Of a DNA stretch of 64,000 nucleotides, positions 56,112-64,000 are shown one piece after another. How positions within the stretch are numbered: the first letter of the stretch is position 1; each line of letters begins with the position of its first letter. Position numbers and translations under genes: made by a program. The notes beneath the pieces are model-generated. The model ran no database searches, was not told the origin of the DNA, and saw nothing but the letters and a program-made list of their open reading frames with translations. The DNA lies in the NCBI GenBank assembly GCA_963575745.1, contig CAUYUJ010014192.1:72501-136500 (forward strand), read 5' to 3'. Origin of the DNA: Prorocentrum cordatum. Taxonomy: Eukaryota; Sar; Dinophyceae; Prorocentrales; Prorocentraceae.

Positions 56112-59100
56112 ATGGCCGCCCCAGGCGGAGCTCGCCGTGGCAGTGGCGGCGACCGTGTGCGAGCCGCACTGGCCGGTGGTGATGGTGGTGCTTCTCAGCC
56201 CGCCACGCAGGAACTCGTCAATGCGATTCTGCAGCTAGGCCACCTGCCTACCCAATCCAGCCGCTCGAGCGCGGAGGAGAAGCGGCTTGCCGCGGGCCTC
56301 ATCAGAGCACGGAAAGCAGAGACGCTGAGCTGGCAGCAGGAGGCGCAGCTCCGCGGGCTGCAGCCTGCCACGAGGGTCCACCCCGAACACTCTGGTGCCT
56401 GCGCCGGCCCCAGCAGACAGGCGCAAGCCAGCGCCAGCGAGGTCAGGGAGGATGCAGGCGGCGGTGCTTCTCAGACTGCTGCGGCAGGCAGCGGTGCTTC
56501 TCAGCCTGCTCTGGCAGCGGGAGCAGGAGCTCTCGCCAAGCAGAAGGCGCAGCAGAAGGCAGACCTCAAGCGGAGACAGAAGAGCGAGGAGATCATGCAG
56601 CAGGTGCGGGACCTCGGCCGCTTCCCGAAGGAGTCTGCCGGGCGTAGCCCTGCAGAGCGGCAGCTGGCCCGGAAAATCCGCGCCGCACGGCATGCCAAGC
56701 AGTTCTCGCCAGAACAGGAGGCCGAGCTCCAGGCCCTGCAGCAAAAGACCGACGAGCTCGAGCAGGAGGAGGCGGAGACGAAGACCGACGAGCTCCTGCA
56801 GCAGAAGACCGAGGAGCTCATGCAGCAGGTGCGAGACCTCGGCCGCTATCCGAAGGAGTACGCCGGGCGTAGCCTCGCAGAGCGGCAGCTCGCCGAGAAA
56901 GTCCGGAAAGCACGGAAGGCCAAGCAGTTCTCCCCGGAGCAGGAGGCCGAGCTCCAGGCCCTCCAGCAGTCGGAGACCGATGACACAACAGCGACTCGCA
57001 TCGCGGAGGCGGAGGCCCTCCCAAACCCCATGGAAGGGTTCGCTGAGGAGGCGCAGAACAGGATCGACCAGGACCTGCTGATGCTGGAGAGTGGCATCCG
57101 GACCAAGGCAATCCTGCGGCGCCTTGCCGTCTACAAGGAGCTGGTGTCCAGCCGCGGTGCTACTCAGCCCGCGCAGCTCAAAGAATTCGCACAGCGGTGC
57201 GCGGAGCGGGTGCGCAGGGCGTCGGCCGCTTCCGCGGGGAAGACCTGCTACGTTCCCGGCGGTGAGGTGGAGGGGGGCCAGCTGCGCGTCTTCTCCGCCC
57301 GCCCCGTCATGACGGGGCCGCTCGTGTGCCAGCTCTGCGAGTGCGACTTTCTTACAGAGGAGGACTTTGCGCGGCACAAGCAGCAGGGCCACGCGGGCGA
57401 GGCGGAATACCGCAAACGGGTGCTGTTCCTGATGACAGAGGCCGGCTGCAGGCCGATAGCCGCCCAGGAGAAGAGGATCATGGTGCAGAATTTTGCTCAC
57501 TTCCAGCAGTTCTGTCACCCGGGCAGCAAGGGCAACCGCTTCTCGGGCGGCGAGGCGGTGCCCCGATGCGAGGCAGCCTGCGTAGTCTGTGCGCAGAAAG
57601 ACTACCTGGAGCACCGCCACAAACTGAGCCTGTTTGGGGCAGTGCCGAAGGAGCGTGTCTCCGAGCACTGCGCGGACCCTGCAAGCGACCATGATGACCT
57701 GCCCGAGGGCGAGGCAGATGCTCGACCCGCGCGGACTCTGGTGAAGCACCGCGGGGTGTACTACTTGCAGTCCCCGGAGCTCGTGCAGAAGCTCCTGGAC
57801 GTGGACAGGTACAGGCAGCGGTGGCCACTGATCCCGTGTGAACAGCTGCACGCGTCCAGCGTTCAGCATCCGGAGCACCCAGAGTGGCGGTGGCTGCTGC
57901 ACTCCCGCCGAGTCCCTGTGGTTGCACCACCAGAAGCAACGGCGGGAACCTGCGGTGCTTCTCAGCCTGCTGCCGACAGGTCCGGCGGAGCTTCTCAGCC
58001 TGCGGACGAGAGGCCTCCGTGCGCAGGGGTGGGAGATGCCAACGCGTTGGTGTGGGTCTGTTGGGATTGCCTCAATGACCTGTGCGCCAAGAAACCGAAG
58101 ATGCCGTTAAACGCCCTGGTCAACGACAATTGGATCGGCCGGGAGCTCATGATCGTTCGCAACGCTTCGAAAGCTACTAAGATGCTGGCGTCCCTTGGCC
58201 GATGCTGTTGGAAGCAAGTCCGCCTCGGCAAGGGCGCTCCGGATGTCCAGCAGAAAGGCATCTCGGGCAACACTATCCTCTTCGCCCAGCCCACGGCGCA
58301 AATCCCGACCATGGAGCTGCCCCCGGAGCAGGGCGCGCTTGTGGACTCTCTGAACATCGTTTTCTCGGGCGCCGCGCACAAACTCCAGAAGGCGCACTGG
58401 GCAACAGTCAAGCGCGGCGAGTATATGCAGATCGTGAGGGAGCGCAAGCAGCAGTGCGCAACCTTTTCCGAGGTATCCGTCCGGGAGGATGTTGCCCCGA
58501 CGCGGCTGCCGGAGGACGGCGTGCCAGACCACATCCAAGCCTGTCTGCGACCAGTGGACGGTGCGGACAAAGCCCCGGTACGTCTGTTGGGGCCAGCATC
58601 CAGGGCGCCGGAAGTGGGCAGAGACGACGAGGCGGGAGACGAGTCTGACGAGGAGAAAGAGACAGACAAAGACGGAGAAGCAGCAGAACAGCCTGACATG
58701 GCCTACTTGCATGAGAATGTGGCAGAGTTCACAGTTGCAGTGGATCCAGTGCATGACATCGCTCCAGTCCGAATGATGCAAGCGCTGTAAGGCACGCTGG
58801 CGGCGCTGCAGGAGCAGGCAGCACGCGTCGCCAAGAACGAGGCGACACCGACAGTGGCAGACTGCAGCGGTGCTCTTCAGCCTGTTGCCGACGAAGGCGG
58901 CAGGCATACGATGCGCAGCATGGTTCTCGACGTACAGAGTGCTGCTCGTTCGTTCGACGAGCGAGCGCATGTGGTGCTGGAGAAAGCGCAAGCAGGAGCA
59001 GACGCGCGCAGGGCTGTGGGCCCGCACTCCTTATCGGTGCCTACGCAGAAACCCTTGAGTTCTTTCGACAGCAGGTCCTGGCCGGCGTGCTACACAGAGT

Positions 59101-62100
59101 TCTGGTTCGGGGACGGCGCGCCGAACCTCGAGCGGGAGCGGCCCATGCTGTTCGAACAGGTCTTCCCCAGGAATACTACCTATGGTACCAGTGTTGATAG
59201 AGGAGTCGATCCATTGATAGCAGTGTCTCGTTTGGACCTACATGTGTTGTACGCAGTGTCGCGTTTGGACCTACATGTGTTGATAGCAGTGTCTCGTTTG
59301 GACCTACGTCCATTGATAGCAGTGTCTTGTTTGTACCTACGTGCGTTGATAGCAGTGTCTCGTTTGGACCTACATGTATTGATAGCAGCGTCTCGTTTGG
59401 ATCTACACCCACTGATACCACTGTCTCGTTTGGACCTACACGTGTTGATGGCAGTGTCTCGTTTGGACCTACACATGTTGATAGCAGTGTCTCGTTTGGA
59501 CCTACATCCATTGATAGCACTGTTCAGTTTGGACCTACATGTGTTGATAGCAGTGTCTCGTTTGGACTTACATGTGTTGATAGCAGTGTCTCGTCTGGAC
59601 ACACATCCATTGATAGCAAGGTTGCGTTTGGGCAGTGTCTCCTTTGGACCTACATGTGTTGTTAGCAGTGTCTCGTTTGGACCTACATGTGTTGATAGCA
59701 GTGTCTCGTTTGGACCTACATCCATTGATAGCAGTGTCTTGTTTGTACCTACGCGCGTTGATAGCAGTGTCTCGTTTGGACCTACATGTGTTGATAGCAG
59801 TGTCTCCTTTGGATCTACACCCACTGATACCACTTCTCGTTTGGACCTACATGTGTTGTTCGCAGTGTCGCGTTTGGACCTACATGTGTTGATAGCAGTG
59901 TCTCGTTTGGACCTACATCCATTGATAGCAGTGTCTTGTTTGTACCTACGTGCGTTGATAGCAGTGTCTCGTTTGGACCTACATGCGTTGATAGCAGTGT
60001 CTCGTTTGGACCTACATCCATTGATAGCACTGTTCCGTTTGGACCTACATGCGTTGATAGCAGTGTCTCGTTTGGACCTACATGCGTTGATAGCAGTGTC
60101 TCGTTTGGACATACATCCATTGATAGCAAGGTTGCGTTTGGACATACATGTACATGTGTTGATAGCAGTGTCTCCTTTGGACCTACATCCATTGATCGCA
60201 GTGTTTTGTTTGTACCTACATGCGTTGATAACAGTGTCTCGTTTGGACCTACATGTGTTGATAGCAGTGTCTCGTTTGGATCTACACCCACTGATACCAC
60301 TGTCTCGTTTGGACCGACACGTGTTGATAGCAGTGTCTCGTTCGGACCTACACATGTTGATAGCAGTGTCTCGTTTGGACCTACATCCATTGATAGCACT
60401 GTTCCGTTTGGACCTACATGTGTTGATAGCAGTGTCTCGTTTGGACTTACATGTGTTGATAGCAGTGTCTCGTTTGGACATGCATCCATTGATAGCAAGG
60501 TTGCGTTTGGGCAGTGTCTCCTTTGGACCTACATGTGTTGTTAGCAGTGTCTCGTTTGGACCTACATGTGTTGATAGCAGTGTCTCGTTTGGACCTACAT
60601 CCATTGTTAGCAGTGTCTTGTTTGTACCTACATGCGTTGATAGCAGTGTCTCGTTTGGACCTACATGTGTTGATAGCAGTGTCCCGTTTGGATCTACACC
60701 CACTGATAGCACTGTTCCGTTTGGACCTACATGCGTTGATAGCAGTGTCTCGTTTGGACCTACATGTGTTGATAGCAGTGTCTCGTTTGGACATGCATCC
60801 ATTGAACGCAAGGTTGCGTTTGGACCTACATGTCTTCATAGCAGCGTCTCGTTTCTTAGTCCTTCGAGGTCGCACGGCGCCTGATCAACCTGGAGGAGCT
60901 CGAGTACTCTCTCGCGACCGACGAGGAGCCCTACGAGGCAGCCTGCCAGAGCCGCTTCAGCTCGCCAGAGATCATTGCTGTCTTCGGCGACGTGATCCGC
61001 CGGCTGCGGCTCTTGAAAGGCACTCGGGCGGCGATTGGCAGGAAAGGCTTCGGCACTGACCTCCAGATCCTGTCAGAGGCGTCGGCGGAGGATTTCATGG
61101 AGGCGCTAAACATCGCTAAGCCGGGCGACTGCATCGGCTCCGCCATTTCACGCCCGGGCATGCCTGCGAAGGTCAAGACTGCCCTCAGGACGTTGCTACT
61201 CAGCACTTCCGATGTGCCCGGCACGGAGGGGCGGAAAACCGCACTCCGCTTCGACGGGCACGGCAACAACCTCAAGTTCGGCGCGGCCAGCTTCTTCGTC
61301 ACACCGAACTTCGCAGACACGTACAGCCCGTTGGTCCTCCAGCTTCACGAAGGGCCCGGAAAGCGGAGCCACTTAGACATTCGCGGGGACGCGGTTGGCG
61401 CGGTGGCCAGAGCCGGCGGCGCTTCTCAGCCTGCTGGCCCTGACCTGCGGAGTCCAGCTCCGACCATGCCTTCTCTGGAGCGGATGCACCAGATAGTGGC
61501 AGCAGACCCGCGGGCGCAGGCCAAGTTCTTCCTGTTGATGACGGAGCTTCACTACCGCTACATCATCGGCTTAGAGCGCCTGTTTGTTGGCCGCACAACG
61601 CTAGCCCGACAGGCGGTGACAACGGAGGACGACGTGGCAGCGTCTCTGCAGCCGTGCGTGGCCCCAGGCACCACTGATGTGCAAGCGCCTTTCGAAGCGC
61701 AGGGTCGGGGCTTCACGCACGGCCACGGCAAAGGCCACAGCGTCATCGGGCCTACGATGGCGTGGCTGCGGTCGGCCGTGGTCGGAGGCCTGCGCACCGC
61801 CGCTCGGGAGCTGCGAACTGCGCTTCTTTCCACCGCGGAGACCGTGCAGTACGAAGCTGCCAACGAGCCCGCACGGCAGCTGGGGCTTCCTGACGTCGCG
61901 CCAGAGCCTTTCACAGCCAGGCAGCAACGACAGAGCCGCATGGACGGAGGGGAAGAGGAGGACGGCACCCTGCGCGACGAGGTGCCTCTCGGCCCGCCAG
62001 TGGAGCAGCCGCACCTGGTGGAGGAGCGAGCGCGGGCAGCCGCAGAGAACCGGATGCCTGCAATCGGCGCTGCAGCGTACCGGGGCCTCCCGCTCACAGG

Positions 62101-64000
62101 AGCCTTTCAGTCTACGTTTCCAAGCTACCGCCAGCGAACTAGCTTCGGGCAGCTAGGTGGCGCTCCTCAGCCTGCCATGGCAGCCAGCCATGCTAGCCTC
62201 TTCCAGACGAACGAGGATGGAGCGATTCAGGAAGTCCTCAAGCCCGATGGCTCGCCGGCTTCGGTCGAGGAGATTACCGCAGATGCGGAGGCTTGGGCGG
62301 TAGCGTTTAGCCATGACTTCTTTTGCAACATCTGCTCCAACCACGAGCACGACTGCACCGAGACGTGCGTCAAGTACGTCAAGAAGAAGCTCGAGGCCAA
62401 AGAGAGTCTGCGCTCGAACAGAACCCCGTCGTGCCGCTTCTGGTTCTTTCGCATCCAGCAGCTATGTCTAGCAGGCCGCGCCAAGCGAGTGCGTCGGCGC
62501 GGCAAGCCTTTGGTCCGGACTCCGTTCATCGACTTCTCTGATGACCGCAACCAGCGGTGCCGCTGCCAGGTCAAACGCGACCAGCCGTTCAGGAGCTCCA
62601 GCAACGACGTCTCTCAAGTGACCAGCCGGTGCAACGTGGATTTCCAGTTCTTGATGTGCGCGCCTGACGAGTCTGCCGAGGCAGCAAAAGTGCTTCAGCC
62701 TGGTGGTGCTCCTCAGCCTGCCCAGGACGGGCTGCCTGCGGCCGCCCCAGCTCAGCTGGCCAAGCGCAGAAGGCTTACCAAGAAAACGGCCAGCATGAAG
62801 AACCCAGAGTCGGCAATCGCATTGCGCTCATCCAAACAACTCGGCGGCCGCAAAAAGTGGCTCTACGGTTGTGGCTCCTTGCATCCGACAGATGCATCTG
62901 TCGTGGAGAGCTTCCAAGCTGCTTTCCAGAAGGCTTTCTCCATGGACTTCTACATCACGAAGTACCAGGGCAAGATGATGGAGTCCATGGCGCCGCTCTT
63001 CCAGTCTATGCTCACCGGCATGCAGCGTCTGGAGCAGCAGGAGAGGGACGAGAAGGAGGAGGAAGCCCGGAAGGTGCTCAGTGAGGGCGGCGCTGATGGC
63101 GAGGACCAGACGCTGGCCAAACGGGGCCGGACGCGCGAGGATCTCGCTCGCCGCGCTCGGCGGGTCTGTATCCGCCTGGCGTCGATGGCGAACCGGTGCT
63201 TCTGGCTCTCCACGACGGAGGTGGCCGTGCACATCCTCACAGGCGGCGACTGCCTCCAGGCGCACCACAATGTGCGGCTCTTCATGAGACAACTCCAGTG
63301 GGCCTGCCAGCAGTGCAAACGCTTGCTAAACCATGAAGCTTCGGGCGAGGAGACGCATAATGATCAGGTGCCAATGCAAGCAGTCCGCGTCCAGATCCCT
63401 GACGCCGACAACGAGGAGGAGGACGCAGCAGGTGACGCCAGCGGTGCTCCTCAGCCTCCTGGAGACACCCCTGCTGGTGATGAGCAGGGTGGCGGTGCGG
63501 AGTGCGAGGACATGCACGTGTGCACCACCAGCACGAACGCGGCCGACGACTACGCCCACAGAGGCCCTCGCCTGCAGACCATGCCGTACTACGTCTACAG
63601 GATGTACGTCCGGCGAGTCCTGAAGCCGAGCCGGGTCAAAGCTTCTGGACCGCGATTCTTCGCCTTCGAGAGCCACTACGTCTTGGCTCAGCGGTACATG
63701 CAGGAGGTCCGGTTGACGCGGAGTCACGTCCCCACCATCGATGGCTTCCAGTGCCCGACCTGGGCACAGGACCCCGAGCAGAACTCGCTCTTCAAGGCCC
63801 TCCTCTTCACGCCTTGGGCGTGCGAGTGTCCCCTCTCTTGTGGCTGCGTTACTCAGTACAGCCATATGTTGAGGAACTGCGACTGCCCCGCCGTGCGCCC
63901 ATACTCGTTCGAGCGGGCGTGGCGGCTTCGGTGCGCGGAGATCCACGTGTTGGCAGCGCGCGCAGACTCCAGGAGCCGCCTGGCCCGCAAGAGGCTCGTG
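56112..64000 (+). CDS. Helitron Rep protein (N-terminal, DUF6570-like and Rep parts), truncated by window end
   Basis: ATG 56112 (or 56073). One frame runs to 59159 except TAA at 58788; after a proposed intron 59160-60859 it is open to the window end. Parts in order: three copies of a 45-residue helical repeat ([13 protein letters not shown]...[12 protein letters not shown]); a C2H2 finger (CQLCECDF...ARHKQQGH, 57330); a DUF6570-like region ([20 protein letters not shown], then EVSVRED and [10 protein letters not shown]); a Helitron-like start ([14 protein letters not shown]); [15 protein letters not shown]; Rep motif 2 [17 protein letters not shown] (HxH at 61718-61726); a CRFWFF block; and YITKYQGK (YxxxYxxK, 62951), the two-tyrosine motif. 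The Pif1-type helicase would follow. Activity would be rolling-circle transposition. The middle residue of HUH is Gly instead of hydrophobic. Confidence 0.75.
59160..60859 (+). other. Candidate 1.7-kb intron made of minisatellite
   Basis: Donor GAACAG|GTCTTC, acceptor GTTTCTTAG|TCC. Joining gives [20 protein letters not shown], in frame, matching the place where Helitron Rep proteins carry a conserved (L)SFEE-like segment. Read through instead, the frame hits TGA at 60882. Confidence 0.7.
59190..60850. repeat. 33-bp minisatellite, about 50 copies
   Basis: Unit of 33 bp containing GATAGCAGTGTCTCGTTTGG. Variants (for example with GTCTTGTTTGTACC, or CACCCACTGATACC) recur in order, and GTTGCGTTTGGGCAGTG occurs at 59621 and again about 879 bases later, so there is a higher-order period. 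Confidence 0.95.

Larger units (their letters stand above)
56073..64000 (+). mobile_element. Helitron-type DNA transposon, 3' end outside the window
   Basis: Called from the Rep-type coding region. No 5' TC terminus or 3' CTRR hairpin could be identified: the right end lies outside, and the left end is somewhere in 54.5-56.1 kb without a clear mark. Confidence 0.6.

Noticed and set aside
59180-60870. 500-residue repeat protein with [11 protein letters not shown] units (plus) or [11 protein letters not shown] units (minus)
   Set aside because: The 33-bp unit is stop-free by composition on both strands; splice signals place the block in an intron of the Helitron gene.

Overview
This window looks like nuclear DNA from a dinoflagellate; the genus cannot be fixed from sequence alone. 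Four things point there. (1) Degenerate copies of the dinoflagellate spliced leader (SL; core CCGTAGCCATTTTGGCTC) sit in the genomic DNA in front of genes, as expected when trans-spliced mRNAs are copied back into the genome. (2) Introns reconstructed by hand use GC as often as GT at the 5' splice site and are mostly phase 0. (3) Several genes belong to uncharacterised, high-copy families I know only from dinoflagellate genomes (a CRCGC-GWC protein, a PPCS/EQP methyltransferase-like protein, a Lys/Trp-rich family). (4) Coding GC3 is very high and introns and spacers are full of simple repeats. Most long open frames in the repeat blocks are artefacts of repeats without stops.

Layout. 0.2-2.6 kb: 3' part of a multi-exon plus-strand gene. 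3.9-5.6 kb: two-exon plus-strand gene of unknown function. 9.1-11.1 kb: SL-headed retrocopy of the CRCGC-GWC family, frameshifted. 12.9-15.3 kb: small exon, then a cytosine-methyltransferase-like gene with two frameshifts. 15.8-17.3 kb: small multi-exon plus-strand gene. 18.0-27.1 kb: three minus-strand genes in a row. One (23,834 to 19,571) can be followed through seven exons and has an in-frame TAG. 27.1-30.9 kb: repeat-rich spacer with two adjacent perfect hairpins.

30.9-50.4 kb is the most unusual part. Seven successive units each begin with an SL relic; most then carry a short palindromic leader box. The first three carry copies of a superfamily 1 helicase-like gene: two heavily deleted, the third nearly complete. 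Later units carry a zinc-finger gene (one fragment, one intact) and a coiled-coil gene. A gene with two RPA-like OB-fold regions follows and shares the leader box. Helicase, ssDNA-binding-like protein, zinc finger and coiled coil in one orientation with related leaders could be parts of one dispersed replicative element; this is inference.

50.4-55.9 kb is repeats: a TTCGGGC minisatellite, two arrays of a 73-bp satellite inside a segmental duplication, a GAGGCT tract and a purine tract of nearly 1 kb. 56.1-64.0 kb is the N-terminal and Rep part of a Helitron. It has a DUF6570-like region, an HxH motif and a YxxxYxxK motif. It contains a candidate 1.7-kb intron made almost wholly of a 33-bp minisatellite. 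The Pif1-type helicase part would lie beyond the window end.
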